From Xestospongia bergquistia (lineage: Eukaryota; Porifera; Demospongiae; Haplosclerida; Petrosiidae), in contig OZ014417.1 in NCBI GenBank assembly GCA_963965975.1, positions 4,879,821 through 4,943,820 of the forward strand: a stretch of DNA of 64,000 nucleotides. The letters run 5' to 3'. The notes below the pieces were generated by a model. That model made no database searches and had not been told where the DNA came from. It saw only the letters and a program-made list of their open reading frames with translations. The translations under genes and the position numbers were made by a program. This document shows, one piece after another, positions 39,994-51,073 of the stretch. How positions within the stretch are numbered: position 1 is the stretch's first letter; each line of letters opens with the position of its first letter.

Positions 39994-42900
39994 GTTTGCC
40001 TGAACGCTCTAAAGTCTTTAAGTTAAAGACTTTAGAAGGTTTAGACTATTGAGAGAAGTTTATAAAGTAAACTGCTCAGTCTAAAGGACTTTATGGCACT
40101 AACTAAATAAACAGCTATTAACAGTTTAGTAATTTGTTTTGCATTAACGCTCTAAAGTCTTTAAGATAAAGACTTTAGAAGGTTTAGACTCTTGAGAGAA
40201 GAATATAAAGTAAATTGTTCAGTCTAAAGGACTTTATGGCACTAACTAAATAAACAGCTATTAACAGTTTAGTAAGTTAGTTTGCATTAACGCTCTAAAG
40301 TGTTTAAGTTAAAGACTTTAGAAGGTTTAGACTATTGGGGGAAGTTTATAAAGTAAACTGCTCAGTCTAAAGGACTTTATGGCACTAACTAAATAAACAG
40401 CTATTAACAGTTTAGCCAGTTTGTTTGCATTAACGCTCTAAACTCTTTCAGTTAAAGACTTTAGTAGGTTTAGACAATTGAAACAAGTTTATAAAGTAAA
40501 CTGTTCAGTCTAAAAAACTTTATGGCACTAACTAAATACAGCTATTAACAGTTTAGTAAGTTAGTTTGCATTAACGCTCTAAAGTCTTTAAGTTAAACAC
40601 TTTAGAAGGTTTAGACTATTGAGAGAAGTTTTATAAAGTAAACTGCTCAGTCTCAAGGACTCTATGGCACTAACTAAATAAACAGCTATTAACAGTTTAG
40701 TAAGTTAGTTTGCGTTAACGCTCTAAAGTCTTTAAGTTAAAGACTTTAGAGAGTTTAGACTATTGAGTGATTTTTATAAAGTAAACTGCTCAGTCTATAG
40801 GACTTTATGGCACTAACTAAATGAACAACTATTAACAGTTTAGTAAGTTTGTTTGCATTAACGCTGTAAAGTCTTTAAGTTAAAGACTTTAGAAGGTTTA
40901 GACTAATGAGAGAAGTTTATAAAGTAAACTGCACAGTCTAAAGGACTTTATGGCACTAACTAAATAAACAGCTATTAACAGTTTAGTAAGTTAGTTTGCA
41001 TTAACGCTCTAAAGTCTTTAAGTTAAAGACGTTAGAAGGTTTAGACTATTGAGAGAAGTTTGTAAAGCAAACTACTCAGTCTAAAGGACTTTATGGCACT
41101 AACTAAATAAAGAGCTATTAAGAGTTTAGTAAGTTAGTTTGCATTAACGCTATAAAGTCTTTAAGTTAAAGACTTTAGAAGGTTTAGACTATTGAGAGAA
41201 GTTTATAATGTAAACTGCTCAGTCTAAAGGACTTTATAGCACTAACTAAATAAACAGCTATTAACAGTTAGTAAGTTAGCTTGCATTAATGCTCTAAAGT
41301 CTTTAAGTTAAAGACTTTAGAAGGTTTAGACTTTTGAGAGACGTTTATAAAGTAAACTGCTCAGTCTAAAGGACTCTTTGGCACTAACTAAATAAACAGC
41401 TATTAACAGTTTAGTAAGTTAGCTTCCATTAACGCTCTAAAGTCTTTAAGTGAAAGACTTTAGAAGGTTTACACTAATGAGAGAAGTATATAAAATAAAC
41501 TGCTCAGTCTAAAGGACTTTATGGCACTAAGTAAATAAACAGCTATGAACTGTTTAGTAAGTTAGTTTGCATTAACGCTCTAAAGTCTTTAAGTGAAAGA
41601 CTTTAGAAGGTTTACGCTAATGAGAGAAGTATATAAAATAAACTGCTCAGTCTAAAGGACTTTATGGCATTAACTAAATAAACAGCTATTAACAGTTTAG
41701 TAAGTTAGTTTGCATTAACGCTCTAAAGTCTTTAAGTTAAAAACTTTAAAAGGTTTAGACTATTGAGAGAAGTTTATAAAGTAAACTGCTCAGTCTAAAG
41801 GACTTTATGGCACTAACTAAATAAACAGCTATTAACTGTTTAGTAAGTTAGTTTAAATTAACGCTTTAAAGTCTTTAAGTTAAAGACTTTAGAAGGTTTA
41901 GACTAATGAGAGAAGTTTATAAAGTAAACTGCTCAGTCTAAAGGACTTTACGGCACTAACTAAATAAACAGCTATTAACAGTTTAGTAAGTTTGTTTGCA
42001 TTAACGCTCTAAAGTCTTTAAGTTAAAGACTTTAGAAGGTTTAGACTATTGAGAGAAGTTTATAAAGTAAACTGCTCAGTCTAAAGGACTTTACGGCACT
42101 AACTAAATAAACAGATATTAACAGTTTAGTAAGTTAGTTTGCATTAACGCTCTAAAGTCTTCAAGATAAAGACTTTAGAAGGTTTAGACTAATGAGAGAA
42201 GTTTATAAAGTAAACTGCTCAGTCTAAAGGAGTTTAAGGCACTAACTAAATAAACAACTATTAACAGTTTAGTAAGTTAGTTTGCATTAACGCTCTAAAG
42301 TCTTTAAGTTAAAGACTTTAGAAGGTTTAGACTATTGAGAGAAGTTTATAAAGTAAACTGCTCAGTGTAAAGGACTTTATGGCACTAACTAAATAAACAG
42401 CTATTAACAGTTTAGTAATTTATTTTGCATTTACGATCTAAAGTCTTTAAGATAAAGACTTTAGAAGGTTTAGACTATTGAGAGAAGAATATAAAGTAAA
42501 TTGTTCAGTCTAAAGGACTTTATGGCACTAACTAAATAAACAGCTATTAACAGTTTAGTAAGTTAGTTTGCATTAACGCTCTAAAGTCCTTAAGTCAAAG
42601 ACTTTAGAAGGTTTAGACTATTGAGGGAAGTTTATAAAGTAAACTGCTCAGTCTAAAGGACTTTATGGCACTAACTAAATAAACAGCTATTAACAGTTTA
42701 GTAATTTAGTTTGCATTAACGCTCTAAAGTCTTTAAGTTAAAGACATTAGAGAGTTTAGACTATTGAGTGATTTTTATAAAGTAAACTGCTCAGTCTATA
42801 GGACTTTATGGCTCTAACTAAATAAACATCTATTAACAGTTTAGTAAGTTAGTTTGCATTAACGCTCTAAAGTCTTTAAGTTAAAGACTTTAGAAGGTTT

Positions 42901-45900
42901 AGACTATTGAGAGAAGTTTATAAAGTAAACTGCTCAGTGTAAAGGACTTTATGGCACTAACTAAAGAAGTAGCTATTAACAGTTTAGTAAGTTAGTTTGC
43001 ATTAATGCTCTAAAGTCTTTAAGTTAAAGACTTTAGAAGGTTTAGACTATTGAGAGAAGTTTATAAAGTAAACTGCTCAGTCTGAAGGACTTTATGGCAC
43101 TAACTAAATAAACAGCTATTAACAGTTTAGTAAGTTAGTTTGCATTAACGCTCTAAAGTCTTTAAGTTAAAGACTTTAGAAGGTTTAAACTATTGGAGAA
43201 GTTTATAATGTAAACTGCTCAGTCTAAAGGACTTTATAGCACTAACTAAATAAACAGCTATTAACAGTTTAGTAAGTTAGTTTGCATTAACGCTCTAAAG
43301 TCTTTAAGTTAAAGACTTTAGAAGGTTTAGACTATTGAGAGAAGTTTATAAAGTAAACTGCTCAGTCTAGAGGACTTTATGGCACTAACTAAATAAACAG
43401 CTATTAACAGTTTAGTAACTTAGTTTGCATGAATGCTCTAAAGTCTCTAAGTTAAAGACTTTAGAAGGTTTAGACTATTGTGAGAAGTTTATAAAGTAAA
43501 CTGCTCTGTCTAAAGGACTTTATGGCACTAACTAAATAAACAGCTATTAACATTTTAGTAAGTTAGTTTTCATTAATGCTCGAAAGTCATTAAATTAAAG
43601 ACTTTAGTAGTTTTACACTATTGAGATAAGTTTATAAAGTAAACTGCTCAGTCTAAAGGACTTTATGGCACTAACTAAATAAACAGCTATTAACAGTTTA
43701 GTAAGTTACTTTGCATTAACTCAGTCTAAAGGACTTAATGGGACTAACTAATAAAACTTCTATTAACAGTTTAGTAACTTTGTTTGCATGATGCTCTAAA
43801 GTCTTTAAGTTAAAGACTTTAGAAAGTTTAGACTTTTGAGTGATTTTTATAAAGTAAACAGCTCAGTCTAAACGACCTTATGGCACTAACTAAATAAACA
43901 GCTATTAATAGTTCAGTAAGTAAGTTTGAATTAACGAACTAAAGTATTTAAGTTGAAGACTTTAGAAGGTTTAGACTGTTTAGTGAAGTGTATAAAGTAA
44001 ACCTCTCAGCCTAAAGGACTTGATGGGACTAACTAAACAAACTGCTACTAACAGTTTAGTAAGCTATTTTGCATTAACGCTCTAAAGTCTTTTAGTTAAA
44101 GACTTTACAAGGTTTAGATAATTGACTGAAGTTTATAAAGTAAAATGCTCAATATAAAGGGGTTTTTGGCTCTAACTAAGTAAACAGCTATTACAACTTC
44201 AGTAAGTTGGTTTGCATTAATGCTCTAAAGTCTTTAAGTTAAAGACTTTAGAAAGTTTAGACTATTGAATGAATTTTATAAAGTAAACTGCTCAGTCTAA
44301 AGGACTTTATGGCACTAAATAAATAAACAGCTATTAACAGTTTAGTAAGTTAATTTGCATTAACGCTCTAAAGTCTTTAAGTTAAGGACTTTAGAAGGTT
44401 TAGACTATTGAGTGAAGTTTATAAAGTAAACTGCTCTGTATAAAGGTCTTTATGGCACTAACTAAGTATACAGCTATTAAAAGTTTAGTAAGTTTGTTTG
44501 CATTAACGCTCTAAAGTCTTTAACTTAAAGACTTTAGAAGGTTTAGACAATTGATTGAAGATTATAAAGTAAACTGCTAAGTGTAAAGGACTTTATGGCA
44601 CTGACTAAATAAGCTTCTATTAACAGTTTAGTAAGTTTGTTTGCGTTAACGCTCTAAAGTCTTTAAGTTAAAGAGTTTAGAAGGTTTAGACTATTGGAAG
44701 AAGTTTATAAAGTAAACTGCTCAGTCTAAAGGACTTTATGGCACTAACTAAATAAACAGCTATTAACAGTTTAGTAAGTTTTTTTGCATTAACGCTCTAA
44801 AGTCTTTAAGTTAAAGACTTTAGAAGGTTTACACTATTTATTGATGTTGATAGAGTAAACTGCACAGTCTAAGGGACTTTATGGCAATAATTGAATAAAC
44901 AGCTATAACAGTTTAGTAAGTTTTTTTGCATTAACGCTCTGAAGTTTTAAATTAAAGACTTTAGAAGGTTTAGACTATTGAGTGAATTTTATAAAGTAAA
45001 CACTCAGTCTAAAGGATTTAATGGGACTATCTAAGCACACTGCTATTAACAGTTTAGAAAGTTTGTTTGCATTAACGCTATAAAGTCTTTAAGTTAAAGA
45101 CTTTAGGAAGTTTAGACTATTGAGTGAATTTTATAAAGTAAACTGCTCAGTCTAAAGGACTTAATTGGACTAACTAAACAAACTGCTACTAACAGTTTAG
45201 TAAGTGTTTTTGCATTAACGCTCTAAAGTCTTTAAGTTAAACACTTTACAAGGTTTTGGCTATTGACTGAAGTTTATAAAGTAAAATGTTCACTATAAAG
45301 GTCTTTATAGCACTAACTGAATAAACTGCTATTAACAGTTTAGTAAGTTGGTTTGCATTAACGCTCTAAAGTCTTTAAGTTAAAGACTTTAGAAGGTTTA
45401 GACTATTGAGAGAAGTTTATAAAGTAAACTGCTCGGTATAAAGGACTTTATGGCACTAACTAAATAAACAGCTATTAAATGTTTAGCAAGTTTGTTTGCA
45501 TTAACGGTCTAAAGTCTTTAAGTTAAAGACTTTAGAAGGTTTAGACTATTGAGAGAAGTTTATAAAAAAAACTGCTCAGTCTAAAGGACTTAATGGTACT
45601 AAGTTAATAAACTGCTACTAACATTTTAGTAAGTTGGTTTGCATTAACACTCTAAAGTCTTTAAGTTAAAGACTTTAGAAGGTTTATACTATTGAGTGAA
45701 GTTTATAAAGTAAGCTGCTCAGTGTAAAGGACTTAATCGGACTAACTAAAGAAACTGCTACTAACAGTTTAGTAAGTTTGTTTGCATTAATGCTCTAAAG
45801 TGTTTAAGTTAAAGACTTAAAAAGGTTTAGACTATTGAGTGAATTTTATAAAGTAATCTGCTCAGTATAAAGGTCTTTATGGCACTAAATAAATAAACAG

Positions 45901-46875
45901 CTATTAAATGTTTAGTAAGTTTGTTGCATTAACGCTTTAAAGTCTTTAAGTTAAAGACTTTAGGAGGTTTAGACTTTTGAGTGAAGTTTATAAAGAAAAC
46001 TGCTCAGTCTAAAGGACTTAATGGGACTAACTATACAAACTGCTACTAACAGTTTAGTAAGTTGGTTTACATTAACTGTCGAAAGTCTTTAATTGAAAGT
46101 CTTTAAAGGTTTAGACTATTGAGTGAATTTTATAAAGTAATTTGCTAAGTCTAACGGACTTAGTGCAACTAACTAATTAACCTGCAATTAACAGTTTAGT
46201 AAGGTGGCTTGCATTAAGGGTCTAAAGTCTTTAATTTAAAGACTTTAGAAGGTTTAGACTATTGAGTGAATTTTATGAAGTAAATTGCTCCGTCGAAAGG
46301 ACTAATAGGACTAACTCATCAAGCTGCTACTAACAGTTTAGTAAGTTGGTTTGCATTAACGCTCTAAAGTCTTTAATTTAAAGACTTTAGAAGGTTTAGA
46401 CTATTGAGGGAATTTTATAAAGTAAACTGTTCAGTCTAAAGGACTTAATGGCACTAAACAAATAAACTGCAATGAACAGTTTAGTAAATTGGTTTGCATT
46501 AACGCTCTAAAACCTTTAATTTAAAGACTTTAGAAGGTGTAGACTATTGAGAGAAGTTTATAAAGTAAACTGCTAGGTGTAATGGTGTTAATGGGACTAA
46601 CTCAAGAAGCTGCTAATAACAGTTCAGTAAGTTGGTTTGTATTAACGCTCTAAAGTCTTTAAGTTAAAGACTTTAGAATGTTTACACTATTGAGTGAAGT
46701 TTATAAAGTAAACTGCTCAGTCCAAAGGACTTAATGGGACTAACTAAATAATCTGCAATTAACAGTTTAGTAAGTTTGTTTGCATTAACGCTCTAAAGTC
46801 TTTAATTTAAAACTTTATAAGGTTTAGACTATTGAGTGAAATTTATAAAGTAAACTGCTCAGTCTAATGGACTTA

Positions 46876-46899
46876 GAGTCGAAAATCAATGGACGGACA
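46876..46899 (+). repeat. Left TIR of Tigger-like element
   Basis: Starts GAGTCGAAAATCAATGG directly after the duplicated TA at 46,874-46,875, and pairs with 51,579-51,602. The matching cores are GAG, CG, TCAATG and CGGACA. Confidence 0.65.
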
Positions 46900-48121
46900 A
46901 ATCTATTTTCAGACACTTTTTCTTCTAAAAATTTGAAGATAGCTTATTGCTTCCGTGCTATCTAAACTCCGTGTTGTGAACGAGCTCCGTTTTTTTGTGC
47001 TTTTACAGACTTGAATGTATTCGCGGGCACGTGGTATGATTTGGCGGACAACACAACCTCAAGTCTAAACGTTAGCTAGGAGTTTTCTGTCAGTTTCTGA
47101 GTCTTTCTCTTTCTATCAACTAAATCTACCTCAAGTTAAACCTTAGGCAGGACTCTCTTGTATTAACTATCGTGGAAAGAATCAAACGTGGTAATTTGTG
47201 ATAATGTATAGATGTCAATGTGGAAGACTTGATGGCTTGAGCTATGTGTTTGTAATACCTTAGTCAACCCTGGCCATTTTAGTGATTAGTAAATATATCT
47301 GTAATAACAGAGTCAGTTCACTTTTTTAATAATAATAGTGTTGTACTAAGGCTTAATAGCTGCTTGACTTTATGACTAACTTTACTGTAAGTAGGTAAAC
47401 ATGTGATAGATATTTGATTTATAATAATCTGAGTGAAATAAATTTTTAAATGATAATCAATTAACTATATGACAATATTATTGTTTTTAATACCTTTGAG
47501 AAAAAAAGATAAAGTCATCACATAAACTAAAATATGTCATAGACCATCTATTATACTATAGGTATGATGTCATAGTCACAAAAATAGGAGGAAGGGTAGG
47601 CAGATAACATGTTAAAGTCACTAGTCATTATTTTGATAGAGAAATGAGTTCTGATGAGTTGCTTATTCAAAATTCATGATATGATCAAAGGCTCTAAATA
47701 ATTGCAGTATATAGTTATATCACATGTAGTCATTGGTGCAATGTATAGTCTTTGTTATGAAGTAGAGAAGAGATGTATACCTTCAAGCATACTAGTAGAC
47801 ATATCTGCCTTACTTATTTGTTTTCATCTGGTCTTATTGAATCTTCAGAATGCAATAGTCCACTACAGTGAGCTAGAGTCTTTCTATGTTTTATACATAA
47901 CTAGGAGTCTCTCTACAAAGCTATGACAATTAGTATAAGATTGTGAAAAACCTTTGTACAAATGACTTATTGCAAACCATAAAGTTTATGTGCTTAATTG
48001 GGTGCTGAGACAATTAATTGTTTGAAAACATGCAAGTCCGTTTTTAAGTGCCCCTGACATGAGTCTATTTTTCTTTGTTTATATATGATTTATTATGTTA
48101 TAGTTACATCTTCTTTAATAG
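46900..48121 (+). other. 5' region of the Tigger-like element, no gene seen
   Basis: About 1.2 kb of unique AT-rich sequence between the left TIR and the first recognisable coding exon. It presumably holds the promoter and a first exon with the start codon, because the transposase frame begins at a splice acceptor (CTTCTTTAATAG ending at 48,121). I could not identify the upstream exon or its donor. A 74-codon open frame near 47,702-47,926 looks like chance. Confidence 0.4.
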
Positions 48122-50002
48122 CCTAGGTTATCCTCTGGAGGAAAAAAGCCAAGGAATAGGCACTACAAGCGGTGGAGTGAGACCCAGTTACGTATAGCAG
48201 CAAAGGACGTGGCTAAAGGACAATTTACTCTTAGAAAAGCTGCTGAAATGTATAATGTGCCAAAGTCAAGATTATGGGACCGAGTGTCTGGTAATGTCTC
48301 TTTTGGTGCTCACAGTGGACCCCCTCGATACTTAAATGACGTTGAAGAAGAAGAACTAGTAACATTTTTGGTAGGTTCAGCTAAAATTGGCTTCGCTCGG
48401 ACAAAGGAACAAGTTCTTTGTATTGTTAGAGCAGCACTAGCAAAGAAACGTCAATGTGAAGTTGAAGATGTCAATGTCATTACTGGTTGGTGGGGCTCAT
48501 TAGTGAAGCGGCATCCAAAACTACGATTAAGATATGGATCCAAATTAGCATATCGTAGAGCTATTGCAGCTAACCCAGATGTCATAAATCGATATTTTGA
48601 CTTGCTTGAAGAAACATTGAAGTCTAATAATTTGCTTGAATGACCAATGCTGATTTTTAACTGTGATGAGAGCGGGTTCCCATTGGAACATAAACCTGGC
48701 AAAATAATTGGAGTACTAGGTCAGAGAGATATTTCCTGTATTACTAGTGGTGATAAAGCCCAAATTACTGTTTAGTCAGCATGCAGTGCTTCTGGTTACC
48801 TTTTGCCTCCGATGATAATTTTTGATCGGAAAAAACTCAAGCCCAATTTCACAAAAGGAGAAATCTCAGGTACTGCATAAGGGGTGTCTAAAAATGGATG
48901 GATAGATTCCGAATTGATTTAGGAATGGTTTACTAATCACTTCTTACTTCACATCCCTCCACAGCGACCCATCTTGTTACTCCTGGATGGACATTCTTCA
49001 CATTACCAACCTCAATTGATCAGGACAGCTGCTGCAAATCAGATCATCTTATTTTGCTTGCCACCTCATACAACTCATTTGTGTCAACCATTGGACAGGT
49101 CATGTTTTAGCCCCTTAAAAAAGGCATACAATAATGAGTGTCATCTCTACATGTCCTGTAATCCTGGGAAAGCTGTTAATAGATTTAATTTCACCGAAAC
49201 GTTTAGTCGAGCCTGGACAAAGGCGATGACACCAGCTAATATTGTTGCTGGGTTTAGATCCACTGGTATATACCCCCTCAACAGGTATGCAGTATTACGT
49301 TACTTGCAACTTGAGGAGGATGGGAAAATAGATATGATAACCTCCAAGATGAGACTGTTTCTTCCTCTGTATAGCCCAGCTAAATCTCATCCTCATACCT
49401 GTATTACTTCCGATAGTGAAAGCATTGATTATAATGAGAAAGACACTTGTAGTGAAGACAGTACCTGTGGTTACTATGGTAACTTTTCTGAAGACGAAGA
49501 TTACATTACAAAAGTTCAGCCATCTACTCTTCATGATTTTCTTACTTTACCTCAGCTACCAAGTAACGAGAAAAAGACAAACCACAGTGCTCGTGTTTTA
49601 ACAAGTTCTGAAAATCTTCAGTTGATAAGAGAAAAAGAAATGAAGAAAGCAGATGAATTAAAAGCTTAAGATCTTAGAAAGCAACAGCGAGAAAAGAAGG
49701 CAATGGAACGAGAACAGAAAAAGAAGGAGGTAGAGGAGAGAAAGCTTAAAAGAGCAGTTGAAAAAGCCGAGAAAGAGAGACAAAAGAAAGAAAAAAAACA
49801 ACGTGAACAGAGTACATCAAAATTTGATTTTACAGAAGAAAGCACAGTCGGTTTTCTAGGAAGTATGAGAATGGTTATGATCTACCTGACATCAGATATG
49901 AAAAATGGAAAAAAATATTCCATCCTGAAGAATTATCTTTAGATGCTACAGCATGTAAATCCAGTGATGGAGACATCAGTCTCAGTGAAGTAGATGAGAA
50001 TA
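48122..50002 (+). pseudogene. Tigger/pogo-family transposase, main exon, broken
   Basis: One frame runs from the acceptor at 48,121. It shows the HTH/Psq-type DNA-binding start (RHYKRWSETQL, RKAAEMYNVPKSRLWDRVSG), a CENP-B-like second helical domain (about 48,350-48,640) and a DDE core. The catalytic aspartates are visible in NCDESG (GAT 48,665), LLLDGHSSH (GAT 48,986) and CQPLDRS (GAC 49,094). The last two are 36 residues apart (DD35D). A lysine/glutamate-rich coiled-coil-like tail follows (49,690-49,810). Five in-frame stops (TGA 48,641; TAG 48,773; TAA 48,878; TAG 48,920; TAA 49,667) and a one-base frameshift near 49,852 (after which KYENGYDLPD continues) disable it. The exon ends at a good donor, ATA|GTAAGT. 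The apparent start at 48,209 is a GTG inside the domain and not a real start. Confidence 0.9.
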
Positions 50003-50191
50003 GTAAGTGATACAGCCTGAGGTTAATTATACTTTGAATTTATGGCTTGCTATTTTAGAAAGTGCACTAGAACAGTCACCAAAAGTTCTCAAATTTCCAG
50101 TATGTGTAATGTATATATATATTTTAGTATTTTTGAGTTAATTATCCTTGTTACAGGGAGGAAGAGATGTACCAGAAGTACTTTGTTACAG

Positions 50192-50281
50192 GGAGGAAGA
50201 GATGTACCAGAAGTACTAGCAAGAGAAGTGAAGAAGAGATAGGACTCTATGAATATGACAAGAATGGACTCAGTGATAATG
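50192..50281 (+). pseudogene. Exon cassette copy 1 of the Tigger element
   Basis: Thirty codons of open frame, entered and left in phase 1, so the exon is symmetrical and can be repeated or skipped without frameshift. The peptide is basic then acidic: RRKRCTRSTSKRSEEEIG followed by LYEYDKNGLSDN. It joins in frame to the donor at 50,002 (DEN|R). Its own acceptor (TTTGTTACAG) and donor (G|GTATGTG) are intact. The basic run could act as a nuclear-localisation or DNA-contact segment just before the PHD finger, which is an inference. Confidence 0.7.
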
Positions 50282-50439
50282 GTATGTGACATTATATTAT
50301 AATTAACCCTTTAATAGTGGCTTGCCATTTTAGAAACTACACTAGAGCAGTCAAAGACATTACCTAAAAATTCTCAAATTTCCAGTATGTGTAATGTATA
50401 TATATTGAAGTATTTTAAAGTTAATTATCCTTGTTACGG

Positions 50440-50529
50440 GGAGGAAGAGATGTACCAGAAATACTAGCAAGAGAAGTGAAGAAGAGATAGGACTCTATGA
50501 ATATGACAAGAATGGACTCAGTGATAATG
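50440..50529 (+). pseudogene. Exon cassette copy 2, acceptor lost
   Basis: Codes for nearly the same 30 residues as copy 1, but the acceptor reads TTACGG in place of TTACAG. This exon should not be recognised at its normal edge. The same defective version is present at the left end of the window (12-101). Confidence 0.7.
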
Positions 50530-50687
50530 GTATGTGACATTATGTTATAATTAACCCTTTAATAGTGGCTTGCCATGTTAGAAACTACACTAGAGCAGTC
50601 AAGGACATTACCTAAAAATTCTCAAATTTCCAGTATGTGTAATGTATATATATTGAAGTATTTTAAAGTTAATTATCCTTGTTACAG

Positions 50688-50777
50688 GGAGGAAGAGATG
50701 TACCAAAAGTACTAGCAAGAGAAGTTAAAAAAAGATAGGACTCAGTGAATATGACAAGAATGGACTCAGTGATAATG
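50688..50777 (+). pseudogene. Exon cassette copy 3, in-frame stop
   Basis: Acceptor and donor are intact, but the phase-1 frame meets TAA after KRS (GAA to TAA relative to copy 1). Inclusion would truncate the protein before the PHD finger. Confidence 0.7.
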
Positions 50778-50918
50778 GTATGTGACATTATACTATAATT
50801 AACCCTTTAATAGTGGCTTGCCATGTTAGAAACTACACTAGAGCAGTCAAAGAATAACCTGACAACCAGTATGAAAATATTCACAATATAATAATACAAT
50901 TCATGTATTTCATTACAG

Positions 50919-51073
50919 AAAAACTATCAGCATGTTCTAATAATTTATGTTTTCACACTAAAGCGACTAATTGGGTGGAATGTGAAAAATGTTTCCAGTG
51001 GTACCACATGGTATGTGTTGGGATCAAGAAAGAAAAATCACTAAATTTTGTTTGTTTTATGTGTGACATATAA
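50919..51073 (+). pseudogene. PHD-finger terminal exon of the Tigger element
   Basis: After TATTTCATTACAG a phase-1 open frame of about 51 codons reads a C4HC3 zinc finger and then TAA. The ligands are visible: C and C in ACSNNLC, then VECEKC, then H in QWYHMVC with its Cys, then VCFMC. Spacing C-x2-C-x4-H-x2-C ... C-x2-C and the WYH signature are typical of PHD fingers, which read histone tails. The exon has no stop or frameshift. It accepts the phase-1 donors at 50,002 and 50,281, so a full transposase with a C-terminal chromatin reader can be inferred for the intact parent. The rest of the gene is broken, so this copy is not functional. Confidence 0.8.

Larger units (their letters stand above)
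10649..46873 (+). repeat. 36-kb satellite, 143-bp unit, ~250 copies
   Basis: A unit of about 143 bp repeats head to tail; successive GGACTTTATGGC words fall at 10,651, 10,794, 10,937 and 11,080. In order it holds: stem A, ACTAACTAAATAAAC then GTTTAGTAAGTTAGT about 11 bp later; the word GCATTAACGCT; stem B, CTAAAGTCTTTAA then TTAAAGACTTTAG with 1 base between; and nested stem C, TTTAGACT ... AGTTTA ... TAAACT ... AGTCTAAA. Nearly the whole unit is inverted repeat. Most copies from 10.6 to 43.5 kb differ by only a few bases. From about 43.5 kb divergence rises, with truncated units (for example near 43,710-43,740). No transcription unit or long open frame is visible in it. Confidence 0.97.
50039..50860 (+). 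repeat. 248-bp tandem repeat of one exon plus intron
   Basis: Copies start near 50,181, 50,429 and 50,677, with a diverged partial intron copy before them (50,039-50,146). Each holds a 90-nt exon between TTACAG and GTATGTG, plus about 158 bp of intron. A separate 35-bp direct duplication (50,146 and 50,181) doubles the first acceptor. Skipping the first acceptor keeps the frame; using it leads to a stop. Confidence 0.9.

Noticed and set aside
10649..46873. CRISPR-like array (regular palindromic repeats)
   Set aside because: The whole 143-bp unit repeats, the sequence between palindromes is not variable spacer, and the context is eukaryotic with introns and animal-type transposons.
48209..48643. 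Independent 144-residue gene starting at 48,209
   Set aside because: The start is GTG inside a domain that extends upstream to the acceptor at 48,121, and the stop is one of several in the same frame as the DDE core. It is one segment of the broken transposase.
48451..48702. Minus-strand 83-codon frame
   Set aside because: It is the antisense shadow of the transposase's CENP-B-like region.
49295..49601. Open frames on both strands within the transposase
   Set aside because: They are shadows of the transposase frame, with no domain and implausible composition.
48122..49942. Alternative genetic code with TAA/TAG read as glutamine
   Set aside because: Several stops fall where Gln would fit, but a TGA and a frameshift are also present. 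The piggyBac copy and one exon cassette carry stops too, and nearby intact exons end in ordinary TAA. Simple decay explains all of this.
50042..50292. Small plus and minus frames in the exon-repeat block
   Set aside because: The plus frame reads through an intron, the 35-bp duplication and the exon in the wrong phase; the minus frame is its complement.
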